From Cellulomonas sp. 73-92 (GTDB lineage: Bacteria; Actinomycetota; Actinomycetes; Actinomycetales; Cellulomonadaceae): a stretch of DNA of 64,000 bases. The position numbers were made by a program, and so were the translations under genes. The notes below the pieces were generated by a model. That model was not told the origin of the DNA, did not search any database, and saw nothing but the letters and a program-made list of their open reading frames with translations. How positions within the stretch are numbered: position 1 is the first letter of the stretch; each line of letters opens with the position of its first letter. This document shows positions 1-6,979 of the stretch, piece by piece. The stretch covers positions 62,001 through 126,000 of the forward strand of contig NZ_MKTH01000002.1 of the NCBI RefSeq assembly GCF_001898175.1, in the 5' to 3' direction.

Positions 1-533
1 GCCTCGAGCATGACGATCGCGGCGTCGATCGGGTAGCGCAGCCGTCCGGCGTCGGGCTCGAGCACCCGCCGCAGCTGGGCCCGGACGAGCGCCTGGGTCG
101 CCTGCTGGCGCTCCGCCCACGACTCGTGCGGGCCGCGGTGCACCCCGCCGGGGCCGGGTGGACCAGATCCGCGATGGTGCCGGTTGACCATCGACATCCA
201 CAGCGCGAGGTCCGCCATCCGCGCGACGCCGGTGCGGATCACCAGGCCGAGGCGCTCCTCGACGGGCAGCCCCAGGTCGATCGCGCCCAGCTCCGCGAGG
301 TACTCCCCGGGGTCGAGCGCCGAGGCGATCGCCTCCCGGACGAGCGACTCCTTGTCGTCGAACACACGGAAGAGGGTGCCCTCGGCGACCTCGGCCGCCT
401 CGGCCAGCTCGCGTGTCGTCACGTCGGTGCCGCGGGTCCGCACGACGGGAAGCACGGCCTTGAGGATGGCGAGGCGGCGCTCGTCGGGCGGCAGCGGTGC
501 GGCGCGACCCGACCGCGCTCCAGTGATCTGCAC
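1..533 (-). CDS. TetR-family transcriptional regulator (C-terminus beyond left edge)
   Basis: A one-component repressor of the TetR family; about 177 N-terminal residues are visible and the rest lies outside the window. Residues 19-61 form the N-terminal three-helix DNA-binding domain. The helix-turn-helix is at about 39-58 (TTRELAEAAEVAEGTLFRVF), followed by the typical DDKESL. The remaining visible part would begin the ligand-binding helical domain; the ligand cannot be guessed. The GTG start at 533 was chosen because TAGTCT (540-545) lies exactly 6 nt upstream and no Shine-Dalgarno is present. A palindrome at 548-565 abuts this -10, so autorepression is likely. It is separated by a strong terminator from the SPFH gene upstream, so it is probably its own transcription unit or heads one running leftward. 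Confidence 0.9.
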   Translation of the reverse strand, partial: MQITGARSGRAAPLPPDERRLAILKAVLPVVRTRGTDVTTRELAEAAEVAEGTLFRVFDDKESLVREAIASALDPGEYLAELGAIDLGLPVEERLGLVIRTGVARMADLALWMSMVNRHHRGSGPPGPGGVHRGPHESWAERQQATQALVRAQLRRVLEPDAGRLRYPIDAAIVMLE

Positions 534-539
534 CCGGAG

Positions 540-545
540 AGACTA
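540..545 (-). promoter_or_regulatory. -10 element of the tetR-type gene
   Basis: TAGTCT on the minus strand with 6 nt (CTCCGG) before the GTG start, so the transcript probably begins at the start codon. It directly abuts the palindrome at 548-565. Confidence 0.6.
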
Positions 546-547
546 AA

Positions 548-565
548 TGAGTGAGCACTCACTCA
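548..565. promoter_or_regulatory. TetR-type operator palindrome
   Basis: TGAGTGA and TCACTCA are perfect 7-bp inverted half-sites around a GCAC centre. Matching half-sites of the GAGTGAG/CTCACTC type are well known for TetR-family repressors. The site lies 2 bp upstream of the -10 of the adjacent tetR gene, so a bound dimer would block RNA polymerase. Binding by this particular protein is inferred from position. Confidence 0.75.
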
Positions 566-633
566 GCAAGTCCCAGTGCCGCGACGGGGCGCGCGACCAG
601 GAGCGTCACCCGTTCGGCCCAGCACCCGCACGA

Positions 634-676
634 CGGGAGCCATGCGCCGGGACGGGTCCCGACCGCATGGCTCCCG
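634..676 (-). terminator. Terminator after the nfeD-SPFH operon
   Basis: A perfect 13-bp stem (CGGGAGCCATGCG at 634-646 with its complement at 664-676). The loop carries a second nested hairpin (GGGAC/GTCCC, 649-660). It starts 12 nt after the SPFH stop codon and isolates that operon from the tetR gene. Confidence 0.75.
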
Positions 677-687
677 GTGAGGCCGGC

Positions 688-1869
688 TCACTCCCCGGGC
701 GGTGCTTCCTCCGGGGCTTCCTCCGACGAGGCGGGCGGCACCGAATGGCCGCGCGGCGCGGGCGGCACACCGCCCGGGCGCTGGCCGGCCTCGACCTCGG
801 GGTTGAACGGCATGCCGCTGCGGGTGCCCGCGTCCGTGGCGTCGGCGGTCGCTGCCTCGGACTGCCGGCGGGCCTCGGCGAGTGCCTCGGCCGCGGTCGG
901 CAGCGACATCGGCGGCAGGTTGCCCGTCGGCAAGGCCGCGGACCGCTCCCCCGGGACCGCGGGCGACGGCTCGGTGGGCGGCACGCCGCCGCCACCGGTG
1001 AAGCCACGAGCCAGCTGGCCGAGCGCGCCGGACAGCTCCGACGGCAGGAACCACATCGTGCTCGACTGGCTCTGAGCGATCTTCGGCAGCGTCTGCAGGT
1101 ACTGGTAGGCCAGCAGCTTGGGGTCGGCGTCGCCGCGGTGGATCGCGTCGAACACCTGGAGGATCGCGCGCGCGTCGCCCTCGGCGCGGAGCACGGCCGA
1201 CTGCGCGTCGCCCTCGGCACGGAGCACCGCGGCCTGCTTCTCGCCCTCGGCGGTGAGGATCTTGCTCTGCTTGACGCCTTCCGCGGTGAGGATCGTGGCG
1301 CGGCGGTCACGCTCGGCGCGCATCTGCTGCTCCATCGAGCTCTGGATGCTGGGCGGCGGGTCGATCGCCTTGAGCTCGACGCGGTTGACCCGGATGCCCC
1401 ACTTGCCCGTCGCCTCGTCGAGCACGCCGCGCAGCTGGCCGTTGATCTGGTCGCGGCTGGTCAGGGTCTGCTCCAGGTCCATGGTGCCGATGACGTTACG
1501 GAGCGTGGTGACCGTCAGCTGCTCGATGCCGGTGTAGTAGTTCTGGATCTCGTACACCGCGGCCCTCGGCTCGGTCACCTGGAAGTAGATGACCGTGTCG
1601 ATGGACACGACGAGGTTGTCCGAGGTGATGACCGGCTGCGGCGGGAACGAGACGACCTGCTCGCGCAGGTCCACGCGGGCGCGCACCCGGTCGACGAACG
1701 GCACGAGCAGGTGCAGGCCCGCGTCCAGGGTGCGGGAGTACCGGCCCAGGCGCTCGACGATGTAGGCCTCGGCCTGGCGCACGATCCGCACCGCGCGGAC
1801 GAGCGCGATGATGACGAAGAGCGCGATCAGGGCAAGGACGACCAGGCCGATGGTTTCGGCGACGTTCAT
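688..1869 (-). CDS. SPFH/band 7 (prohibitin-type) membrane protein, QmcA-like
   Basis: A 393-residue membrane-anchored scaffold of the stomatin/prohibitin (SPFH) superfamily, which organises membrane microdomains and often works with proteases. A single N-terminal membrane segment (about 7-27) is followed by the SPFH domain (about 30-190), with the family signature VVSIDTVIYFQV near 87-98 and an ELKAIDPP stretch near 165-172. Residues 196-235 hold four near-identical 11-residue units, each containing AEG, which predict a regular coiled-coil oligomerisation arm. The C-terminal 110 residues are Pro/Ala/Glu-rich and disordered. The ATG is preceded by GAGGAG, 5 nt upstream. It starts 1 bp after the NfeD stop, which is the classic NfeD-SPFH operon. 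The precise partner is unknown. Confidence 0.9.
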   Translation of the reverse strand: MNVAETIGLVVLALIALFVIIALVRAVRIVRQAEAYIVERLGRYSRTLDAGLHLLVPFVDRVRARVDLREQVVSFPPQPVITSDNLVVSIDTVIYFQVTEPRAAVYEIQNYYTGIEQLTVTTLRNVIGTMDLEQTLTSRDQINGQLRGVLDEATGKWGIRVNRVELKAIDPPPSIQSSMEQQMRAERDRRATILTAEGVKQSKILTAEGEKQAAVLRAEGDAQSAVLRAEGDARAILQVFDAIHRGDADPKLLAYQYLQTLPKIAQSQSSTMWFLPSELSGALGQLARGFTGGGGVPPTEPSPAVPGERSAALPTGNLPPMSLPTAAEALAEARRQSEAATADATDAGTRSGMPFNPEVEAGQRPGGVPPAPRGHSVPPASSEEAPEEAPPGE

Positions 1870-1870
1870 G

Positions 1871-2302
1871 TCACTCCTCGATGGGTTCGACGACGGCGGT
1901 CGCGCCGTCGATCCGGGTCACGCGCACCGGCGTCCCCGTCGCGATCCGCGCATCCGTGCTGGTGCGCGCGGTCCATACCTCGCCGCCGATCTTGACGCGG
2001 CCGCCACCGGGCGCGACGTCGGTGACGGCCACCGCATGGCGTCCCACGAGCGCGTGCACGTTCGTCTCCACCAGTCGCTGGCGGCGACGGAGGTGCTTGA
2101 GCAGCCACGGCCGCAACGTGAACAGGAGCAGCCCGGACACGACGACGGCGACGATCACCTGCACGACGACCGGGGCGTGGAGCCCCGCGGCAAGGGCGGC
2201 GGCGAGGGCGCCGCCGGAGAACATGAGCAGGACGAGCCCGAGCGAGAGCTCCTCGGCGATCGCGAGCACCAATGCGGCTCCGAGCCACCACAGCCAGGCC
2301 AC
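1871..2302 (-). CDS. NfeD-like membrane protein
   Basis: A short (143-residue) NfeD-family protein, the standard operon partner of SPFH proteins. Residues 1-72 contain about three hydrophobic segments. Residues 80-143 form the soluble OB-fold expected of NfeD C-termini: ALVGRHAVAVTDV, then GGRVKIGGEVWTA, then GTPVRVTRIDG. It lacks the N-terminal ClpP-like protease of long NfeD proteins, so it is probably an assembly or stability partner of the SPFH protein rather than an enzyme. The GTG start at 2302 has a strong GGAGGGGG Shine-Dalgarno about 6 nt upstream. It is the first gene of the two-gene operon. Confidence 0.85.
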   Translation of the reverse strand: MAWLWWLGAALVLAIAEELSLGLVLLMFSGGALAAALAAGLHAPVVVQVIVAVVVSGLLLFTLRPWLLKHLRRRQRLVETNVHALVGRHAVAVTDVAPGGGRVKIGGEVWTARTSTDARIATGTPVRVTRIDGATAVVEPIEE

Positions 2303-2369
2303 GGCGTCCCCCTCCCGAGTGACGGCCGCCAGCGGCCGCGCTCACCTCGACACTAGCGCGCCAGGGAAG

Positions 2370-2392
2370 GGACCCGAGGGGTCTTCGGGTCC
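2370..2392 (-). terminator. Terminator after the ABC ATPase gene
   Basis: An 8-bp stem GGACCCGA/TCGGGTCC with a 7-nt loop, followed on the minus strand by CTTCCCT. It lies 7 nt past the stop of the ATPase gene. Confidence 0.6.
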
Positions 2393-2399
2393 TGACCAG

Positions 2400-3209
2400 T
2401 CAGTGCGCGCCGCTGCGCACGCTGGTCGGCACGGCGCGCGCCGACCAGCGGTCGCCGTGCCGGTCCAGCTCGAGCCCGAGGCCGAAGGTGGCGGACAGGT
2501 GCTCCGCGGTCAGCACCTCGTCGAGCGGCCCGGCCGCCTCCACGTGCCCCTGCCGCAGCAGCAGCGCGTGGGTGAACCCCGGCGGGATCTCCTCCACGTG
2601 GTGCGTCACGAGGACCAGGACCGGTGAGCGCGGGTCGCGCGCCAGCTCGGCGAGCGCCCCGACGAGCTCCTCGCGCCCACCGAGGTCCAGGCCGGCCGCC
2701 GGCTCGTCGAGCAGCAGCAGCTCGGGGTCGCTCATGAGCGCGCGGGCGATCTGGACACGCTTGCGCTCGCCCTCCGACAGGGTGCCGAAGTACCGGCGCG
2801 CGAGGTGGTCGACGCCGAACACCGTGAGCAGGTCCCCCGCACGCGACTCGTCGAGGTCCTCGTACTGCTCGCGCCAGCGGCCGGTGACGCCGTACGCGGC
2901 GGTGATGACCACGTCGCGCACCAGCTCGCCGGACGGGATGTGCTCGGCCAGCGCGGCGCTGGACAGGCCGATGCGGGGCCGCAGCTCGAACACGTCGACC
3001 CGGCCCATGCGCTCGCCGAGGACGTCGGCCGTCCCGCTGGTCGGGTGCATGCGCCCGGACGCGATCTGCAGCAGCGTCGTCTTGCCGGCGCCGTTGCGCC
3101 CGAGCACCACCCAGCGCTCGCCCTCGCGCACGGTCCACGAGAGACCCTCGAGGATCGTCGTCGTGCCGCGGACGATCGTCACGTCCTGCAGGTCGAGCAC
3201 CTCGGTCAC
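2400..3209 (-). CDS. ABC transporter ATP-binding protein
   Basis: A stand-alone ABC ATPase of 269 residues. Walker A GRNGAGKTT is at 37-45, signature LSEGE at 144-148, Walker B LLLLDEPAAG around 164-174, and the switch histidine is in VTHHVEE near 203. All catalytic motifs are intact. No permease gene is adjacent, so the transported substrate and partner are unknown. The GTG start at 3209 is preferred over the ATG at 3218, because GGGAGG lies directly before that ATG, too close to serve it, but 9 nt before the GTG. It sits between ParE and the NfeD operon on the same strand and is followed by its own terminator. Confidence 0.85.
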   Translation of the reverse strand: MTEVLDLQDVTIVRGTTTILEGLSWTVREGERWVVLGRNGAGKTTLLQIASGRMHPTSGTADVLGERMGRVDVFELRPRIGLSSAALAEHIPSGELVRDVVITAAYGVTGRWREQYEDLDESRAGDLLTVFGVDHLARRYFGTLSEGERKRVQIARALMSDPELLLLDEPAAGLDLGGREELVGALAELARDPRSPVLVLVTHHVEEIPPGFTHALLLRQGHVEAAGPLDEVLTAEHLSATFGLGLELDRHGDRWSARAVPTSVRSGAH

Positions 3210-3240
3210 GGCGAACATCCTCCCAGAACGGCCCGGGCGC

Positions 3241-5361
3241 TCAGGCGTCGATCTTGTTGGGGTCGAGCGCGCCGGCGTGGTCGACGATGAAGTCGCGCCG
3301 GGGGCCGACGTCGGACCCCATCAGCATGTCGAACACCTGCTCCGCTCGTTCCGCCGCCTCGACGGTCACCCGCCGCAGCGTGCGGTGGCGTGGGTCCATC
3401 GTCGTCTCCGAGAGCTGCTGGGAGTCCATCTCCCCGAGACCCTTGTACCGCTGGATGTCGTCGGAGTACCGCCTGCCGGCCTTCTCGAGCTTCTTCAGCG
3501 TGGCGACGAGCTCGGCCTCGGAGTACGTGTAGAGGTACTTGTCCTCGTCGGCCTTGCGGCTGCCCATCAGCTCGATGCGGTGCAGCGGCGGGACGGCGGC
3601 GTACACGCGGCCGGCCGCCACCATCGGCTTCATGTACCGGTAGAAGAGCGTCAGCAGGAGCGTGCGGATGTGGGCGCCGTCGACGTCGGCGTCGGTCATC
3701 ATGATGACCTTGCCGTAGCGGGCCTGCTCCAGGTCGAACGTGCGCCCCGATCCGGCGCCGACCACCTGGATGATCGCGGCGCACTCGGCGTTGTGGAGCA
3801 TGTCCGAGATCGACGCCTTCTGGACGTTGAGGATCTTGCCGCGGATGGGCAGCAGGGCCTGGTAGTCCGACGAGCGGGCGAGCTTCGCGGTGCCGAGGGC
3901 GCTGTCGCCCTCGACGATGAACAGCTCGCTGCGCTCGACGTCGTCGATGCGGCAGTCCGCGAGCTTCGGCGGCAGCGAGCTCGACTCCAGCGCGGTCTTG
4001 CGGCGCGAGATCTCCTTCTGCTTGCGGGCCGCCAGGCGCCCCTGCATCTCGGCGACGATCTTGTCGAGCAGCGTGTTGACCTGGGTCTTCACGGCGCCAC
4101 GCGTCGAGGTGAGCAGCGCGGTGAGCTCGGTGCCGACCACCTTGGCGACGATGCCGCGCACCGCGGCGGTGCCCAGCACCTCCTTGGTCTGCCCCTCGAA
4201 CTGCGGCTCGGCCAGGCGCACGGTGACGACGGCGGTGAGGCCGGCCGTCAGGTCGTCCTTCTCGAGGCGCTCCTCGCCGTTCTTCGTCGACACCTTGAGC
4301 CGGCGGGCGTTGGCGGTGACCGCGTCGCGCAGCGCCTTGACCAGGGCCTGCTCGAATCCGGCGACGTGGGTGCCGCCCTTGGGCGTCGCGATGATGTTGA
4401 CGAAGGAGCGGACGTCGGTCTCGTAGCCCGTGCCCCAGCGCACCGCGACGTCGACGTCGCACGTGCGCTCGACCGCCTGCGGGGTCATGTGGCCACGCTC
4501 GTCGAGCACCGGCACGGTCTCGGTGAACGTGCCGGAGCCGGTCAGGTGCCAGACCTCCGTGACCTTCGGGTCCGGCGCCAGGTAGTCGACGAAGTCGACG
4601 ACGCCGCCGGTGTGGCGGAAGGTCTCGACGTGCGGCCCCTGCTCGCCCGGCGTGCCCGGCAGGCCGCGCTCGTCGCGCAGCGTGATCTCGAGGCCGGGGA
4701 CGAGGAAGCTCGTCTGGCGCGCGCGGGTCGCCAGCTCGTCGTACGAGAAGACCGCGGAGGGAAGGAAGATCTGACGGTCGGCCCAGTAGCGCACCCGCGT
4801 GCCGGTGACGGTCCGGCCGACCTTGCCCACGGTCCCCAGCACGGAGCCGGAGACGAACGGCTCGAACGGGGCCTCCGGCCCCGCGCCGGCGAACTCGCCC
4901 GGCTCACCGCGGTGGAAGGCCATCTTGTAGGTGCGCCCGTTGCGGTCCACCTCGACGTCGAGGCGCGCCGACAGCGCGTTGACCACCGACGCGCCCACGC
5001 CGTGCAGGCCGCCGGACGCGGCGTACGAGCCGCCGCCGAACTTCCCGCCGGCGTGCAGCTTGGTGAAGACGACCTCGACGCCGGTCAGCCCGGTCTTGGG
5101 CTCGATGTCGACGGGGATGCCGCGGCCGTCGTCGCGCACCTCGACCGAGCCGTCGGCGTGGAGCACCACGTCGATGTGCTGGCAGAACCCGGCGAGCGCC
5201 TCGTCGACCGCGTTGTCGATGATCTCCCACAGGCAGTGCATGAGGCCGCGGCTGTCGGTGGTGCCGACGTACATGCCGGGACGCTTGCGGACCGCCTCCA
5301 GGCCCTCGAGCACCGACAGGTGCCGGGCCGTATAGCTGGACTGGGAGTCGGTCGTCGTCAC
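3241..5361 (-). CDS. parE: DNA topoisomerase IV (type IIA) subunit B
   Basis: The 706-residue ATPase/TOPRIM subunit of a type IIA topoisomerase. The GHKL ATP site is seen as DNAVDEALAG (49-58), DDGRGIP (77-83) and GLHGVGASVVNAL (118-130). The transducer QTK lysine is in QTKEVLG (391-397). The TOPRIM domain starts with EGDSALG (484-490), followed by LLPIRGKILNV and an acidic TDADVDGAH. EGDSALG rather than EGDSAGG, and the sigma-factor/DUF7455/DUF4192 neighbourhood instead of dnaA-recF, favour ParE over GyrB. No parC is visible. The GTG start has TACGAT 7 nt upstream and no Shine-Dalgarno. GyrB remains a minor alternative. Confidence 0.85.
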   Translation of the reverse strand: MTTTDSQSSYTARHLSVLEGLEAVRKRPGMYVGTTDSRGLMHCLWEIIDNAVDEALAGFCQHIDVVLHADGSVEVRDDGRGIPVDIEPKTGLTGVEVVFTKLHAGGKFGGGSYAASGGLHGVGASVVNALSARLDVEVDRNGRTYKMAFHRGEPGEFAGAGPEAPFEPFVSGSVLGTVGKVGRTVTGTRVRYWADRQIFLPSAVFSYDELATRARQTSFLVPGLEITLRDERGLPGTPGEQGPHVETFRHTGGVVDFVDYLAPDPKVTEVWHLTGSGTFTETVPVLDERGHMTPQAVERTCDVDVAVRWGTGYETDVRSFVNIIATPKGGTHVAGFEQALVKALRDAVTANARRLKVSTKNGEERLEKDDLTAGLTAVVTVRLAEPQFEGQTKEVLGTAAVRGIVAKVVGTELTALLTSTRGAVKTQVNTLLDKIVAEMQGRLAARKQKEISRRKTALESSSLPPKLADCRIDDVERSELFIVEGDSALGTAKLARSSDYQALLPIRGKILNVQKASISDMLHNAECAAIIQVVGAGSGRTFDLEQARYGKVIMMTDADVDGAHIRTLLLTLFYRYMKPMVAAGRVYAAVPPLHRIELMGSRKADEDKYLYTYSEAELVATLKKLEKAGRRYSDDIQRYKGLGEMDSQQLSETTMDPRHRTLRRVTVEAAERAEQVFDMLMGSDVGPRRDFIVDHAGALDPNKIDA

Positions 5362-5368
5362 GCCAAGG

Positions 5369-5374
5369 ATCGTA
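5369..5374 (-). promoter_or_regulatory. -10 element of parE
   Basis: TACGAT on the minus strand, 7 nt before the parE GTG; leaderless arrangement. Confidence 0.55.
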
Positions 5375-5592
5375 ACGGGGGGCGCCGACCGCCCCTGGGC
5401 GGCGCGCGGCGGGTGCCGGCCGGGGCGGCGTCTCGCGATGTGGACAGGAATGTGTCAGGCGCGTGTCGTGAATGTGCAGGAAGGCACGCGCAGATCACGG
5501 GGACGTGACGGGACGTCACGATTCTGTACGCGGTGGGCGAACCTTGTCCTTCGGGTGGCATGGATCGGCACCAGGGGTGGTTCTATGGATTC

Positions 5593-5817
5593 GTGACCGC
5601 GACCCAAACCCTCGCCCCGCTGACCGCAGCCGACCGTTGCGACCGTTGCGGCGCCCAGGCCTACGTCCGCGTCGTCCTCCCGTCGGGCGAGCTCCTCTTC
5701 TGCGCGCACCACGCGCGCGAGCACGCCGACAAGTTCTCCTCGCTGGCCACCCACGTGCAGGACGAGACCGACCGCCTGCACGCCGAGCACGGCGCGGGCG
5801 CCGGCGTCGTCGGCTGA
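5593..5817 (+). CDS. DUF7455 small zinc-ribbon-like protein
   Basis: A 74-residue conserved actinobacterial protein of unknown function. After an N-terminal TATQTLAPLTAADR it has CDRCGAQ and then CAHH some 25 residues later, a CxxC...CxxH arrangement that suggests a single zinc-binding knuckle. A charged, probably helical tail follows. It is divergent from parE and lies in the parE-sigma factor neighbourhood, where family members are usually found. The GTG at 5593 is chosen because conservation begins there (TAADRCDRCGAQ); an in-frame ATG at 5560 is the alternative, preceded by no clear ribosome site. Confidence 0.75.
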   Translation: MTATQTLAPLTAADRCDRCGAQAYVRVVLPSGELLFCAHHAREHADKFSSLATHVQDETDRLHAEHGAGAGVVG

Positions 5818-5826
5818 CGGGAGCAG

Positions 5827-6738
5827 CTACTCCCGGCCCGTCGGCCCGTCCGTGACGGCGCGGTTCCCGCCGGCGCGCTTGGCCTCGAAGAGCAATCGGT
5901 CCGCGCGCCGCAGCACGTCCGTGTAGTCCTCGCCGGGCTGCGCCATCGTGGCGCCGACGGACATCGTCACGTGCAGGACGTCGTCCTCCAGCCCGATGCG
6001 GCACTCCTCGACATAGGCGCACAGGCGCGTCGCGAAGGCGGCGAGGTCGTCGTGCGCCACGAGCCCGACGAACTCGTCGCCGCCGTAGCGGAACGCGCGC
6101 CCCGGTCCCGGAAGGCAGTGGGCGAACGTGTCGGCGACGACCTGCAGCGCACGGTCTCCGACGAGGTGGCCGTAGCCGTCGTTGACGTCCTTGAACCCGT
6201 CGAGGTCGCAGAGCAGGACGCCGAGCGGCAGGCCCTCGTGAGAGAGCGCCGCCAGCCGGTCGACCAGGTATGCCTCGAGCGAGCGCCGGTTGCCCAGCTG
6301 CGTCAGCGGGTCGGTGCTGGCGGTCACCTCCAGCTCGCGCAGCCGCAGCTGCTCGGCGAAGCGCTCGGTGTCGTCACGGAACGTCTCGATCGCACCGACG
6401 ATGCGACCTTCGCCGTCGCGCAGCGGCGCGGCGCGCACCTCCACCGGGACCATGTGGCCGGCGCGGTGGTGGAGCAGCACCTGCGTGGTGCGCACCCGGC
6501 CGTCGGCCAGTGTCTCCAGCAGCGGGCAGCGGGGGCCGCACATCTGGCGGCCCCCGTCGTCCACGTGGTTGAGCAGCCCGTCGCCGCACCAGTGGCCGAG
6601 GATCTCCCGCTGGGAGTACCCGCTGATCACCTCGGCGGCCGCGTTCCAGTAGGTCACCGTGCGGTCGTGGTCGACGACGTAGACGCCGTCGGGCAGGGCG
6701 TCCAGCACGTCGGCCGGAAGCGATGCGGCGTCTGACAC
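5827..6738 (-). CDS. PAS-GGDEF diguanylate cyclase
   Basis: A 303-residue soluble signalling enzyme expected to make cyclic di-GMP from two GTP. Residues 8-125 form a PAS sensor domain (VVDHDRTVTYWNAAAEVISG, 20 residues) containing three cysteines at 51, 67 and 71 in the CGDG and MCGPRCPL motifs, which could bind a metal or respond to redox. The GGDEF domain spans 135-297, with DPLTQLGNRR near 143-152 and an intact GGDEF at 219-223. The RxxD inhibitory site expected just before the active site is absent (PGPG instead), so product inhibition is unlikely. The GTG at 6738 has GAGGGA 8-9 nt upstream. No EAL or HD-GYP partner is nearby. Confidence 0.85.
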   Translation of the reverse strand: MSDAASLPADVLDALPDGVYVVDHDRTVTYWNAAAEVISGYSQREILGHWCGDGLLNHVDDGGRQMCGPRCPLLETLADGRVRTTQVLLHHRAGHMVPVEVRAAPLRDGEGRIVGAIETFRDDTERFAEQLRLRELEVTASTDPLTQLGNRRSLEAYLVDRLAALSHEGLPLGVLLCDLDGFKDVNDGYGHLVGDRALQVVADTFAHCLPGPGRAFRYGGDEFVGLVAHDDLAAFATRLCAYVEECRIGLEDDVLHVTMSVGATMAQPGEDYTDVLRRADRLLFEAKRAGGNRAVTDGPTGRE

Positions 6739-6926
6739 AGCGGTTCGTCCCTCGTCTTCGGTGCGGCTCTCGGAAGGGCCATTACACCGACGCCCACCCG
6801 GCCTGCCTACGGCGCCACAACCTCTCATCACACGATCGAGTGATGCCGCGGGCCGTCGCTGCGCTCTCCGCGGCGTGCCCTCAGAGGTCCAACGTCCCGG
6901 AATGGCCGGTGACCAGGGCCGGGGCG

Positions 6927-6972
6927 GGCACGTCGGGAAGGCCCTGACCCTGGCACACCCTCCCGACGTGCC
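6927..6972 (-). terminator. Terminator after the surface-protein gene
   Basis: A perfect 12-bp stem (GGCACGTCGGGA at 6927-6938; complement at 6961-6972) with a 22-nt loop that can fold further. It begins 7 nt after the surface-protein stop on the minus strand. The rest of the 6739-6926 gap shows nothing else recognisable. Confidence 0.65.
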
Positions 6973-6979
6973 GCCGCGC

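Noticed and set aside
547-1995. 482-residue open frame opposite the SPFH gene starting in the TetR operator
   Set aside because: It begins inside the palindrome, has no ribosome site, and mirrors the SPFH coding strand.
2488-5508. 1006-residue open frame opposite parE
   Set aside because: It is antisense to the whole of parE, is extremely Arg/Ser/Val/Ala-rich and has no domain. Long shadow frames are expected at this GC content.
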